Of a stretch of 64,000 bases of DNA, positions 10,963 to 22,462 are shown piece after piece. This DNA comes from Diphasiastrum complanatum (lineage: Eukaryota > Streptophyta > Lycopodiopsida > Lycopodiales > Lycopodiaceae). A model generated the notes under the pieces. It did not search any database. It saw only the letters and a list, made by a program, of their open reading frames with translations, and had not been told where the DNA came from. Made by a program: the position numbers and the translations under genes. The DNA lies in contig CM055101.1 in assembly GCA_029204225.1 (NCBI GenBank), positions 44,824,180 to 44,888,179 of the forward strand, in the 5' to 3' direction. Positions within the stretch are counted from its first letter, which is position 1. Each line of letters opens with the position of its first letter.

Positions 10963-12419
10963 CTAATGTGGATCAAGCATTGATCTTGAGATAAGACCAA
11001 GATTAGATCTATGCTTTGAGAAGGCACTTTTGCAAAGTGTCTTTGTGAGAAGATCAGAAACACATGAAGATGTGTCGACATGTTCCAAGTTTATTTCACC
11101 TCCAATGAGCTTTTCCCTTACAAAATGGTGTGCCACTTCTATATGCTTGCTTCTTGCATGAAAAATAGGATTGTTTGCAAGAGCTTGGGCCGATATGTTG
11201 TCACACTTGATCAAGGGAAGATCATCCTCTTTGATGCACTTTAGCTCCATGATTAACCTCTTGATCCAAAGCACCTCTTTAGTTGTTGTAGTGAGTGCTT
11301 TGTACTCGGCCTCACAAGAAGATAGGGATATGGTATCTTGCTTCTTTGAAAGCCAAGACACAATATTGCCTCCAAAAAATATAGTATATGCATTAATAGA
11401 CTTTTGATCCATTTTATCACTTGCAAAATCGGAATCCGAATAGCCAACAATGGTTAGATCTTCATTCTTGTACAATAAACCATAATCTTGAGTAGAAGAT
11501 ACATATCCTAGAACTCTCTTGGCCATCTTCCAATGTTGGATCTTAGGATCTTGCATAAATTGACTCAATTTGTGCACACAATAGCTCAAATTGGGTCTAG
11601 TGATAGTAAGCCAAATTAGGAAGCCTATAAGACTCCTATAAAGTGTGATGTCCTCGAAGGATCTTTCATCACCTTTAATAGGGTCTTTTACATGTTGCTC
11701 CATGGGAGTATCTATGCCTTTACAATTTTGCATATTGAATTTTCTCAACATAGAAAAGACATACCTAGATTGACAAATAAAAGCATATTCTTTATGAAAA
11801 TCAATTTCAAGGCCTAAAATGTAATGGATCTCTCCTAGATCTTGCATTTTAAATTCTCCTCCTAATGCATCCTTAGTTTCTTGAACTAACATCAAACAAC
11901 TTCCACTAAGAATAATGTCATCTACATAGATTAGAAGACTAACAATATTACTACCATCAAACTTTAAGTACATAGAAGGATCATAGTCACTAAGCACAAA
12001 TCCTAATGAAAGTAGAAAGTTGTTGAGTCTTGAATACCATGATATAGGTGCTTGCTTCAAGCCATAAAGACTTCTAAATAGCAAAGACACCTTAGATCTA
12101 TCCTTGATAAATCCTTGAGGTTGTTCCATGTATATCAGCCATTCAAAAAAGCGTTGGAGACATCAAGTTGATACAATTTCCACTTAGAAAATAAGGCAAG
12201 AGAGATTATGATTCTTATTGTTACCATCTTTGCTATAGGAGCAAAGGTTTCTTCATAGTCAAGGCCATATATTTGTGCAAAGCCTTTAGCACATAATCTT
12301 GCCTTGTACTTGATGATGGAGCCATCATGATTGTACTTGATCTTGAACACCCACTTGCATCCAATAATATGCATGTTAGGTGGTGGATCCACTAGCTTCC
12401 ATGTGTGGTTGGTGATCAA
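10963..12419 (-). pseudogene. Copia reverse transcriptase and RNase H of element B
   Basis: On the minus strand the reverse transcriptase opens TWKLVDPPPNMHIIGCKWVF and reaches YQLDVSNAFLNG (12135). After a small deletion it resumes at MEQPQGFIKDRSK (12129) and holds the catalytic LLIYVDDIILSG (about 11930). RNase H follows with VGYSDSDFASDKMD, SLSSCEAEYKAL and ARSKHIEVAHHFVREK. The long second frame (388 codons, 12129-10963) is still open. The missing DLEEEVY-type stretch between FLNG and MEQP, plus a stop, breaks the join. In an intact element this enzyme copies the RNA into cDNA inside cytoplasmic particles. Confidence 0.85.
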
Positions 12420-12428
12420 GGCATCACA

Positions 12429-13130
12429 TTAAATCTTCATGGCCTCATACCACTCCTTGGTATTGAGGGCTTCTTGGACATCTTTGGGCTCCTCGTGAGA
12501 AACAAAATAAGCATAAGTGGAATCAAGATCCACTTGTTTTCCTTTGTCATCATAAGTGAGCCTCTTAGGCTCGGATCTCTCCCTCATGGATCTTCTAGGA
12601 GTGAAAATCCGAGGACTTCCATCTTCAAATCTTGACTCCTCCATATGTTGATTGTCTTCAATAACAAAATGTGATAGATTTTGAGGCTGCTTGATCTCGG
12701 CCCCTCCAAGATTGGACTTTTCTCCTTCATGAAAAACTACATCTCTACTATCAATTACTTTAGAAGTGGAGAGCATGTAGATTCGATAGGCTTTCTTGTT
12801 GGATGAATATCCAACCATTACTCCTTTGCTTGCACAAGGATCATCCTTCTTTCTCGTTTCCAAGGGAATATGGACAAAGCATATGCATCCAAATACTCTA
12901 AGGTGATCAACCTTAGGTTTTTTCAAATAAAGTGCTTCATATGGTGACTTTCCTTCAAGTGCAACATGAGGGAGTTGATTGCAAAGATAGTTTGAACAAT
13001 TGATGGCCTCACCCCAAAAGTCTTTTGGCAAGGATGCCTTAATTCTCATGGTTTTGGCACATTCACACAAGGTTCTATTCTTTCTTTCAGCCACCCCATT
13101 TTGAGATGGTGTATATGCACAAGAAAACTC
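12429..13130 (-). pseudogene. Copia integrase C-terminal remnant of element B
   Basis: Reads TPSQNGVAERKNRTLCECAK (the block carrying the last acidic residue of the DDE triad) and then PKVDHLRVFGCICFVHIP, GVMVGYSSNKKAYRIY and the linker RRSMRERSEPKRLTYDDKGK. The first two catalytic aspartates are gone: the frame before this block belongs to the protease/zinc-finger region, joined at about 13135 by a deletion that also shifts frame. Integrase would insert the cDNA into the chromosome; this version cannot. The C-terminal part remains open for 221 codons. Confidence 0.8.
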
Positions 13131-14536
13131 CCTTTGACCATGGAAATCATAGAACTATAGTTGGGATGCCCCAACCTTCTATGCCATAGTTCCTCCAAAG
13201 AAATATGAGAAGCAAAAGCACCATCACAAGAGTTAGCATACTCTTTGGGATCAAGCTTGTAGATTCCACCATATCTAGACCCAAATGCAAGGATCTTATC
13301 ATGCTTCTTGATTGTACATGTATCAACATTGAAATTCACATCTAGTCCACTATCAAACAATTGCCCAACACTAAGAAGATTTTTTGTTAACTTAGGAACA
13401 AAAAGTACTTTAGACTGAGAAAGAACTTTTGATGATGAAAGCTTTAAGGGAATGGTCGCTATGCCTTCAATAGTACACTCATGATCATTTGCTGTGTAGA
13501 TGGACTTCTTGGATCCTTCATAAGGTGTCATGGATGAAAAAGAATGCTTGGAGCTACACATATGTGAGGAAGCTTCATTGTCGATGTACCACGAACCATC
13601 CTTCTTGAAAGGTGATGAAGAAAAACTCGAGACCATAAGAGATCCCTCTCCATCACTTGCATGAACATCTTCCTTCTCTTCATTGGAAATGTTGGCTTGC
13701 TTGAATTGATTCTTCTTCTTGAAGCAATTGGTGGCATAATGCCCCTTCTTGCCACAAAAGAAACACTTGATGTTTTTCTTCTTCTTCTTGGTTGTGAAAG
13801 CCTGAGAGGACTCATCCTCTTCTCCTTTCGCCTTGGAAATAAGATTGTTCTTGCTTGAAGAGGGTTGGTGTTGATTCTTACTTCTTGACTTGTGTTTGTC
13901 TTTGGTAAAGAGGGCTTTACCATCAATGTTGAGAGACAGTCTTTCCATTTTCAAGAGTTTATACTCTTGTCTTGATTCTTCAGAAATGAGCACACTTTGG
14001 AGTGCTTCCAAACTTGGTAGCTCCTCCTTAATGGCATAACTCTGAACAAGGTTGTCATATTCCTCCTTTAATCCATTAAGTATGACTTGAACAAGTTCAT
14101 TTTGGTTGATGGAGTCTCCTATGCATGACAATTCTCTATGGAGGTCTTTAACTCTCATTACATAAGCTGAAGCACATTCATCACTTCTCTGTACACTTTG
14201 AAAAATTTGGTTTCTTAGTGTTAGAAGTCTAGAAGTATTCTTTGCCTCATAGATGGACTTGAGAGTATCCCAAGCATCTTTGGCATTAGTACAAGCACCA
14301 ATTTCTCTTAAGATGTCATTTGAGACATTCATTTTAATATAATGCAGAGCCATCCTAGCTCTCTTTTTGTACTTTGGAATTTCTTGAGGAATTTGTGGTT
14401 CTTCTTTAATTCCAAGTTTAATATCCATCACATCTTGTAGAATTAAGACAGATTCCGTCCTAACCTTCCAAATTGAGTAATTGGAGTTTGACAATCTTTC
14501 ACTTGCTTCTAATAGAAAGACACCCATTGAAGTCAT
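13131..14536 (-). pseudogene. Copia gag and protease of element B
   Basis: A long open minus-strand frame starts MTSMGVFLLEASERLSNSNY, taken as the start by analogy with the sister gags at 4699 and 23929, although the frame is open further upstream. It holds the gag core, the zinc knuckle CFFCGKKGHYATNCFKKK, and the protease motif GSWYIDNEASSHM. In that motif the usual D-S-G is D-N-E, so the active-site serine and glycine are replaced. It continues to the zinc-finger start LEELWHRRLGHPNYSSMISM and then hits the integrase deletion. Gag may be translatable; the altered protease motif alone should prevent processing. Confidence 0.82.
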
Positions 14537-15293
14537 AAAGAATGATGTAAGTAAAAAAAGATGGATGAAAAAATTGCTTATCTTCTCACTATAGGAACCA
14601 ATCAAGGGCAAAAAAAAAAAATCCTATATAAGACAAAGCAAAAAACTGTGAGATAGATCTCACTAGTTTGACAATCTCTCTAAAACAAGATTTGAATCAT
14701 CAAAAAAGATGAAGTATGGCAAAAGTTATGGTTCTCTGAATTTCACACGTGTGAAATACTCCAAAAATGTCAAATTGACTCAAATACAATCTATTTGTAT
14801 GAAACAATTTGCTTAGAACCTATAAATTTTGTCTAAATCACATATAGATGAGATTGGTCAACTTCTGGATGATTTTTGTGATCATTCAAGCAATAAATAA
14901 CATGTACTCATGATTTGCCATAGGTCTAGGCGCCCTACCTACAACTCTTCAAAAGCTTCTAACTTTTGATTGGCTTATTCAACTATCATGATTCAAATTG
15001 CATCAAATTCTACACATTTCTAGCTTTCTAGTGGGCCAATTTGCATGAAAATTGGATCTAAGGTGAGAGAGAACCACCAAACTAAAAATGGGCGGATTTC
15101 ACACGTGCCAGCACCTGAAATTCTGTATAGTAACTGATTTGGACCATTCAAAGTGGTTTGAAGCTCTAAATCACGAAAAAACTGCAAACTAGCTAGAAAG
15201 TAGAATCTACACAATTCCTAGCTTGAAATTTGATCAAATTTGCAAACTTTTTGATTAGATTTGCTTGTAAATCTTAGGTAGGCTCTGATAGCA
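14537..15293 (-). other. Leader of element B with primer site and CACGTG palindromes
   Basis: Non-coding leader between the 5' LTR and gag. The primer site on the minus strand is TGCTATCAGAGC (plus 15282-15293), one base from the standard. It contains TTTCACACGTGTGAAA at 14741-14756 and a half copy TTTCACACGTG at 15097-15107. The latter lies in a block that also occurs in the leader of element J (61427 onward). Confidence 0.75.
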
Positions 15294-15897
15294 TGATGAA
15301 TTCACACGTGTGGGACGTCCTACACATGTACTTTTGATCTCCTAAGCCCAATATTACCATAAAGATCAGACTAGCATTGGTTGACAATAGGAAAGCTGAT
15401 CATTCAAGAAATATTATTGTGTTACAAGCAAGATCTGTCAACAAAACATGAAACTAAGTGCAATAAATGCCTCAACTCGGCTAGAGAGAGAATATGAATG
15501 TACAAAACTCGAGTAGAGAGAGAGGGCACAAAGAGCTTAGTCTCCAAATCTGCATTACACACAAATTTCATCATATTTTTCAATGAGAGTACAACACATA
15601 TATATAGATCCATGGACTCTCCTCTTACTTTGAGTTGAATTGGAGTTATGAATCCACCTCTCAAGCTATCTAGACTTATTCAAGACACCTCAATATGTCT
15701 AATTGTGCCACCTAGTCTTTTCATGCATTAAATGTGGCATGCAAAGTACAAATGGCAATTCCTATGGTAGCTCGAGTTTCTAATTCTACCTACCTTGAAT
15801 ATTTTATTCTAAGATGGGTCTTTACTATGCCAAAAGAGCTCAATTCATCTTTGGCGACCCCTACTTACAACATTAGATAGATTTTTTTCAATATTTC

Positions 15898-15901
<4 letters not shown>
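15294..15901 (-). repeat. 5' LTR of element B
   Basis: 608 bp, TGATGAATTC to TTTCAACA on the plus strand. It has TTCACACGTGTGG at 15301-15313. The extra segment about 15480-15746 contains an ATATATATAG motif (about 15598) that may be the LTR promoter on the minus strand; its loss from the 3' LTR could have removed a TATA box there. Confidence 0.88.
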
Positions 15902-15952
<51 letters not shown>

Positions 15953-16218
15953 CTTCCCAAGCTTGTACACTATATATGACAGGTCCTTGACCTATTTGGG
16001 TGAGTTTGCTCAAGCTTATCAACATTTGGAAGGTTCTAGATCTAGTAGGTCTATATGAGATCTTATCAACTCACCTAACATGCCAAAAATAGTAAATCAA
16101 CCATTCTTAGGCCTCACTGACAATATAAAGGCTATCTCTAAGTTTAAAATGCATATTGGCCAAAATTGCCATTTTAAACTAGACATGATAGAACTCAACT
16201 AGTTGACAATTTCTCACA
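15902..16218 (-). repeat. Proximal part of the 3' LTR of element C
   Basis: On the minus strand it starts TGTGAGAAATTG right after the polypurine tract (GTTGAAGAGGGAA, plus 16219-16231). A TATATAG box lies near 15970-15980. It ends in (CT)n at 15902-15951, where element B entered. Confidence 0.75.
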
Positions 16219-17714
16219 TTCCCTCTTCAACTAGTTTTAGCATAGACTTAGAAAGTACACTAAGTGATGTTCTATGCTTTGTAAACAAGTCCTTTCCAAG
16301 TGCTTTGCTGAAGATATCAGCCACACACTCCCTTGATGAGACATGTTGAAGCTCCACCATGACTTGTTCCCTCACAAAATGATACGCCACCTCAATATGC
16401 TTGCACCTTGCATGAAAGATAGGATAACTTGCCAAGATTTGGGTTGAGAGGTTGTCACCAAAGATGATTGGACTCTCTAAAAAATCTAGCAAGTGAAGAT
16501 CTTTCACCATCCTCTTGATCCATAATATCTCCTTTGTACATGATGTAAGTGCTCTGTACTCGGCCTCACCAGATGATAATGAAATTGTAGCTTGTTTCTT
16601 TGACATCCAAGAGATAGCTCCATCACCTATGAAAATAGCATGTGAAATAATGGATTTTCTATCCATTTGATCTCTAGCAAAGTCTGAATATGAAAATCCA
16701 AACAAATTAGGTGATGATCCTACATAAAGAATGCCATAATATCCAGATCTCGAGACGTACCTCAGTACTCTCTTGCCTAGCTTCCAATTCTCCACACTAT
16801 GATTTTGCATAAACTGGCTTAATCTACTAGCACAATAACTAAGATCAGGTTTTGTGATAGCTAGATATATGAGTGAACCAACTAGCTTCATATAGAGAGT
16901 AATGTCCTCGAAGGATCTTTCATTACCTTTTATAGTGAGCTTTACATTTGACTCCATAGGTGTATCTCAAGACTTAGCATCTACCATATGAAATCTTTTG
17001 AGAATAGAATTAGTATACTTCTCTTGAAAAATGAAAGTAGATTGAGAAGACTCTAAATACTTCTATTCCCAAGATATAATGCAAAAGACCAAGATCATGC
17101 ACCTCAAACTCCTTCTTGAGTGCAATCTTGATATCATCAATATCTTGATTGTTGCCTCCACTTAAAATGATATCATCCACATAGATTAGTAAAATAGTAA
17201 TATGATTTCCATCAAATCTATAGTAAAGTGAATGATCATAGTCACTCATCATAAAGTTTTGAGAGAGTAGAAATGTGTTAAGCTTAGCATACCAACTCCT
17301 TGGTGCTTGCTTAAGACCATACAAACTCTTTTGTAGAAAACAAACATGCTTAGGCTTACCATTTGAAATGTGGCCCTCAGGTTGCTCCATGTACACTTCC
17401 TCCTCAAGATCACTATTCAAGAATGCATTACTGATGTCCATTTTCCATAGATATTAACCAAAAAAAAGTTGCAAGAGAGATGATGACCCGAATGCTTACC
17501 TCTTTGCCATGGGTGAAAAGGTCTCATCGTAGTCAATACCATGTTCTTGTGCATATCCTTTACCCACCAACCTTGCCTTGCGTTTGTTGATTGATCCATC
17601 TTGGTTTGTCTTCACATTGATGATCCACTTGCATCCAATAGCCTTCTTGTCCTTAGGAAGTTCCACCAACCTCCATGTGTTGTTCTTCATAAGAGCTTGG
17701 TACTCAAGATCCAT
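16219..17714 (-). pseudogene. Copia reverse transcriptase and RNase H of element C
   Basis: Minus-strand blocks in order: [47 protein letters not shown], then MDISNAFLNSDLEEEVYMEQ. The catalytic LLIYVDDIILSGGN (about 17170), PDLSYCASRLSQFM, RKSIISHAIFIGDGAISWMS and the RNase H end ARCKHIEVAYHFVREQ follow. Frames 17714-17496, 17441-17010 and 16957-16214 are separated by shifts and stops. The last runs through a polypurine tract into the LTR. All catalytic blocks are still visible, so decay is by small lesions and not by large deletion. Confidence 0.85.
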
Positions 17715-17726
17715 TGCTTGGATCCA

Positions 17727-18811
17727 CTACTCTTTTTGCCTTGCCTCACATACAAATGGAGGTTCATCAAAAGAGGTTAGGAATGCAAAGCTAGTACCTT
17801 CAACTTGCTTACCCTTCTCATCATATGTGAGCCTTGAAGGTTTTTGTCTTTCCCTTGATGTCCTCCTTGGCTTTTGACTTGAAGAAGGCTCTTCACCATC
17901 AGCATCCAAAGTATCGTCAACATTACCATCAATATCAAGAATGCTAGATCCAATCACCACATTACCAATTGAAGGAATATAAACCTTGTAAGCTTTGCTC
18001 ACCTCACTATATCCAACAAATATACCTTTTCTTGAGATGGATCCTCCTTTTTCCTATCATCAAGAGTGATGTTGATATAGCAAATGCATCCAAAAGTTTT
18101 GATAAACTTGACACTATGCCTTCTACCAAACAACATCTCAAAAGGGGTTTTTCCATCCAATATCACACTCGGCTACCTATTGCATAGAAAATCAGCACAC
18201 AACAAAGCTTGATCCCAAAAAGGTTTAGGAAGATTTGCACCTAACCTCATGGCTTTGGCACCTTCACATAAGGTTCTATTCTTTCTCTTAGCCACTCCAT
18301 TTTGTTGTGGTGTCCTTAGGCTTGTGTACTCCCTCTTGATCCCATGCTCATCACAAAATGCCTTGAACTTGGTAGAAATATACTCACCACCATTGTCACT
18401 CCTCAAGCACTTGATCTTGGTAGAGAATTGGACCTCCCTTGCAATCTTGAACTTGACAAAGACATCATACACTTCATCCTTGATCTTTAGTAGATATACC
18501 CAACAAAATCTACTAAAATCATCAACACAAGTTACATACATTTTAGCACCACCATTTCTAATTGTAGTAACACCATGAATATCCAAATGCACAACTTGAA
18601 AAGGCTTAGTAAATATAGATGTAGATCTCTTATAAGGTAATCTATGTGACTTTGAAAAAGCACATTGTTCACAAACATGATTCATGCTAGTTAAGGATCT
18701 TGGAAGACCAAACACAACTTCCTTCCTTGCCATTACCTCTAATGACTTGAAGTTGAGGTGCCTCATCCTCTTGTGCCATAACTCTTGCATTGACAATTGC
18801 TCCTTTGCCAT
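17727..18811 (-). pseudogene. Copia integrase of element C
   Basis: Opens in the zinc-finger region (MQELWHKRMRHLNFKSLEV, CEQCAFSKSHRLPYKRST) and continues through the catalytic core: HLDIHGV, CVDDFSRFCWVYLLK, LRSDNGGEYIS and TPQQNGVAKRKNRTLCEGAK. All three acidic-residue blocks can be located, but the third reads VAKRKN where sisters have VAERKN, a glutamate-to-lysine change at the DDE position. After a stop at about 18173 the C-terminal part resumes (SKAYKVYIPS, RRTSRERQKPSRLTYDEKGK). The reading frame 18811-18173 is otherwise open. Confidence 0.83.
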
Positions 18812-18842
18812 ACATCCAACTTGGTTAGCAACAACACAAGCA

Positions 18843-19150
18843 TCAAGGAACCAAACATGAAGAAATCACAAAAGCATCATCATTTGAGTTTTGATCACCA
18901 ATACCATCCTCATCAAGAGTTAGATTCCCTTGCTTATCACCTTGATCTCTCTTTTTCTTGAAGCACTCACTAGCAAAATGTCCTTTGACTCCACAATAGA
19001 AACATTTTATCTTAGATCTATCTTTCTTCTTGCCAGCAAAAGTAGAAGCCTCATCTTGATCTTGCCATTTAGACCATTTGTCTTTGCCTTTGCCCTTGAG
19101 CTTGCCTTTTGAAAACAGTTGTTGGATTTCTATCCTCTCCATCCCTATCT
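18843..19150 (-). pseudogene. Copia gag zinc-knuckle end of element C, 5'-truncated
   Basis: Carries a lysine-rich linker (SKGKLKGKGKDKWSKWQDQD) and the knuckle CFYCGVKGHFASECFKKK, followed by the acidic spacer LTLDEDGIGDQNSNDD. The gag core that should precede it is absent: at about 19150 similarity ends in a CT-rich run. The protease between 18843 and 18811 is also missing, so gag tail and integrase are nearly fused. No 5' LTR was found. Closest in wording to element D (36803 onward). Confidence 0.78.
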
Positions 19151-19490
19151 CTCTCTCTCTCTGCTAATCTAGATCCATTCATTATGTTGTTGTAAATATT
19201 CCTACAGTCGCATACCCTACAAAAATACAAGAAAAGTCAAGGTCAATGGAGAATGGGTTTTAAGTCATTTCAGCAGTATGGCGAAAAATGCGAAAATCCT
19301 GAAGGTCCGTGAACAATACATTCTAAGCCTTTTTTTGACTAGTGTCACATTTTTCAGAAATGCGAAAAAGGCGAAGGTAGGCCAAGTGTCACATTTTTCT
19401 GGAATGCAAAAAAGCCGAAGGTCCATAAGAGTATATTCGACTTTCCCCACAAACGACATCGACTTAGCTGAAGTGGACTTTTGAAGACAT
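19151..19490. repeat. Spacer with a 44-bp direct repeat
   Basis: GTGTCACATTTTTC starts at 19342 and again at 19386, each followed by a GAAATGCGAAAAAGGCGAAGG-like run (a third partial copy at 19278). No gene is seen. Confidence 0.5.
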
Positions 19491-19492
19491 GA

Positions 19493-20372
19493 GAGCAACA
19501 CTCGACTTGTCCGAAGTCTGCGACTTATCCAAAGTCTTTGACTTCTCAGCCTTGTCCAACTTCTAAGTTCGACATCGAAGTTTGTCGAACCTCCGATGAC
19601 TATCCGACTTCTTCAAAAGTCGATGTAATGCCAATTCTCAAAGGTCGATGTCATCAAATTGGCGGCTCAACAATACATTTGTCAAGATCGGACAAAATCT
19701 CCAACTGAATTTGATATTGTCCGAGTGTGACTATCAACAGCACATAGTGTCTTAATCCTATTTGTAAATTACTCATTAATCATCTTTTAATCGATTAGCC
19801 ATGTGTATATATACAATGACTTATCAGTTGTCGCAGTTAAGCTCCATTAACAAGTTTCTACAACAAGCTCAATAATCTATTTGTCATTCAAAGCGCAATT
19901 GTATTGTTCTTTCTCTCTGTTGTTACAGAGTGTTGACTCAGAAAGAACGTGACTCTATTATGCATTTAGACTATATTTTTTACATGACTAATTAATCAAT
20001 GTTCCAATAATCTAGGTCGTGTATGTTGAATGCTTATTTCTTTTCATGTTCAGATAGATCTATACTCACAGATAAATGTATTCATAGATTAAATTGTTCT
20101 GTATGACTGATAGCATTGTCAATTTATCGCTCTAACATACCTCACCTAAAATGCTTTCGCAAAGCTAAATATGTAATCAAGGTATATGTGCATGGCTAGG
20201 GAATCGACTTAGTCAATCCAGCGACTTTGAAGCTATGATCAAGTAGGATAGACTTCGAGACGTCAAAGTCGGTCTGAACCGATAGACTTAGTTTCATGCA
20301 CTGAGGATTCCCTGTTGCTGCTCCTTTGCCATGACAGGCATTGTTGGTCGATCCACCTATCGAATCCCAACA
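19493..20372 (+). repeat. Putative 5' LTR of Copia element I
   Basis: Ends CCCAACA at 20372, directly before a primer-site word. It holds TATATATA at 19805-19812 and many CGACTT-type words between 19500 and 19720. Its last about 150 bp resemble LTR ends at 10084-10300 (minus) and 32675-32809 (plus). The left boundary is uncertain. Confidence 0.5.
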
Positions 20373-20432
20373 TGGTATGAGAGCGATTAATTATTGCTCC
20401 ATGTTTATCTGATACCAACATGGTATCAGAAT
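20373..20432 (+). other. Primer-site words of element I
   Basis: TGGTATGAGAGC (20373-20384) follows the LTR end and is one base from the standard. TGGTATCAGAAT (20421-20432) is a second, imperfect word 48 bp on, echoing the doubled arrangement at 8303/8345. Confidence 0.55.
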
Positions 20433-20520
20433 GATTATCTTGATATAGTATAGACATTTTCTATAATTGTTTCTAGTCATATAATCTACTCTCTGCATGC
20501 ACTCATCCAAAAATTCCAAA

Positions 20521-21250
20521 TGGATTCACAATTACAATCTGCTCTAATGGTAGACAGACTCGATGGTTTGAACTACCATTTGTGAACATTCAAGATGAGG
20601 GTAGTACTAATGGCCAAGGAGCTCTGGGAAATGGTCGTTGGAACCGAACTACTTCCCATTGTCGATGAGCAAGCCATTTCCAAATGGAAGCTTAGGGATG
20701 GCAAGGCTTTCGCCTTGATCACCCTTAATATCTCTAACACACAGATTGGCCACATCAAACAAGCCCAATCTTCGAAAGAGGCTTGGGATATATTGAGTAC
20801 ACTACATGAAGTGAGAGATGTCACTTTGAAGCTGCATCTGAGAAGAAAGTTATTCTCTCTCAGAATGTCAAAAAGTGATTCTGTTTAGAATCACATTAAT
20901 CAATTTAAGACTCTATTAGAGCCAATCGCAACAATAGGTTCAATAGTCAAAGACTATGACGCTGTAATGACCTTATTGATCAGTTTGCCATCCTCTTATG
21001 AAAATTGGGTGATGATGGTAACCACACACTCAGATATAACATTGTCTAGAGTCTTAATCATGATACAGGAGGAAACAAGAAGGAATGGATCATCCTTGTC
21101 CTCCATCAATGACTCATAAGCATTGTTCATCAAGAAGAACACAAGGAAGCAACAAAAGAAGAAAGTTGTCCAACAGAACGACAACAATCAGAAGCAGTCA
21201 CAGAAGGTCCAGAATCAACAATCTACTCAAAACCAGAAAAGACTCTTTTG
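20521..21250 (+). pseudogene. Copia gag of element I
   Basis: Reads MDSQLQSALMVDRLDGLNYH, then after a stop KMRVVLMAKELWEMVVGTEL, SKEAWDILSTLHEVRDV and LKLHLRRKLFSLRMSKSD. It goes on as NHINQFKTLLEPIATIGS, TLLISLPSSYENWV and a Q/K/N-rich tail. This is the gag core of a Copia lineage different from A, B, D and G: shorter linker, no close wording match. At least three stops interrupt it. No zinc knuckle, protease or pol follows, so the element is truncated after gag at about 21250. Confidence 0.7.
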
Positions 21251-21680
21251 TAGGTCATTAGGAAAAATATGTGCTCAAAATGGTCCCTTTAAGAAATTTC
21301 ACTTTAGAGAGAGGTTACGTAGAGAGAGAATGCAAACCGGTAACTTCTGGTCACCATTTTCTGAGTCTCCGACCTTGCCCAACGTTTAACTAATAAGGTT
21401 AACTTCAAACAATAGTTAGTTAAGCATGAGATATAATAACTTCTCTTCATGCTCGTTCCAAAGTTCGGGACTAGAGCTTTAAGACTGAAAATCTTGGTGT
21501 GCTCAATGCAAAAACTGAAGCAGGAGTGACATAACTTTTGAAATCACTGTATGCTTATAGTGAAATATGAGGCGGGACAATTTTTCAATGCGACATAAAC
21601 ATTACAAAAGTAAGGTATGCTAGATCTAATCATATTGATTTACTGTACTTTGATGCATTTACATGATTGTAGCTTTTAAC
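21251..21680. other. No recognisable gene
   Basis: AT-rich sequence between the end of a Copia gag and an unrecognised reading frame. No repeat, RNA gene or domain was supported. Confidence 0.4.
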
Positions 21681-22334
21681 AATGGCAATGTTCCATTTGC
21701 ATGTTGCTCTTCCGATGGAATGCACTCCAATTATTTAAAAAAATGCAAAAGTTGTAGAAAATGCTGCTGCAATAGTTAGAGAATTGAGAATGAGTAATCA
21801 AATGAATATAGATTTGTGGGTGGATGGATCAATTTATCCTAATGATCCAGCGACCAATTTGTGTCCAAATTTTAAGTCCGTAACTCATCTTCTCAAATTC
21901 GCATGTGAAAAAAATAGCGAATTACTTGGATATTGTCAAAGGTTGCGTGATATTGGAATGCATAGCATATCTTGTCTTAATCAACAATTACAGTTTTCTA
22001 ATCAACAATTGCAACGTGCAAGAAGAAAGAACTGTTGAACCTAGTGGAAAATCTTTATAGTCGTCTTAATGATTTTGTTGAAAAGTTCGAAGAAGAGAAA
22101 AAGTTCTGTAACTCGCACATTAGAATAGTGTTCATGTGCCTGGAAAATGAAAATGGTATTGCTCTTGCTGTTACTACCCCTTCTGCTTCTGATGCTCCTT
22201 TATCTCCACACCCTCCAGTCTTTATTGATGACCTTGATGAGGATAGTGCCTCTCAGCTCAAGATCTTCTCTCAAGACATTTGCAATATTGGCGACCTGTC
22301 CTCTTATGATTTCTGCCAATCTAAAAGTTGTTAG
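21680..22334 (+). pseudogene. Unrecognised coiled-coil-like reading frame, frameshifted
   Basis: A coherent frame starts MAMFHLHVALPMECTPII (about 21681). After a stop it continues through NAAAIVRELRMSNQMNIDLW, NDPATNLCPNFKSVTHLLKF and SCLNQQLQFSNQQLQRARRK. It shifts at about 22030 into NLVENLYSRLNDFVEKFEEE and ends QDICNIGDLSSYDFCQSKSC at 22334. The middle has heptad-like Leu/Gln spacing suggesting a coiled coil. No known domain was recognised. A short Gypsy-gag-like frame lies about 700 bp downstream, so it may be an extra ORF ahead of gag in a Gypsy element. A decayed host gene is also possible. Confidence 0.4.
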
Positions 22335-22462
22335 TGAACGTTTTTTGAGCTTTTGATCATTTTTTGAAGGGAACGTATAATTTTGGTCATCAGTGAGTCA
22401 GGAGAGAGTTAGTGAACGTTTTTTGAGCTTTTGATCATTTTTTGAAGAGAACGTATAATTTT
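22330..22462 (+). repeat. Two 55-bp copies at 78-bp spacing
   Basis: GTTAGTGAACGTTTTTTGAG starts at 22330 and again at 22408. The copies are almost identical for about 55 bp and separated by about 23 bp. A recent tandem duplication. Confidence 0.8.
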
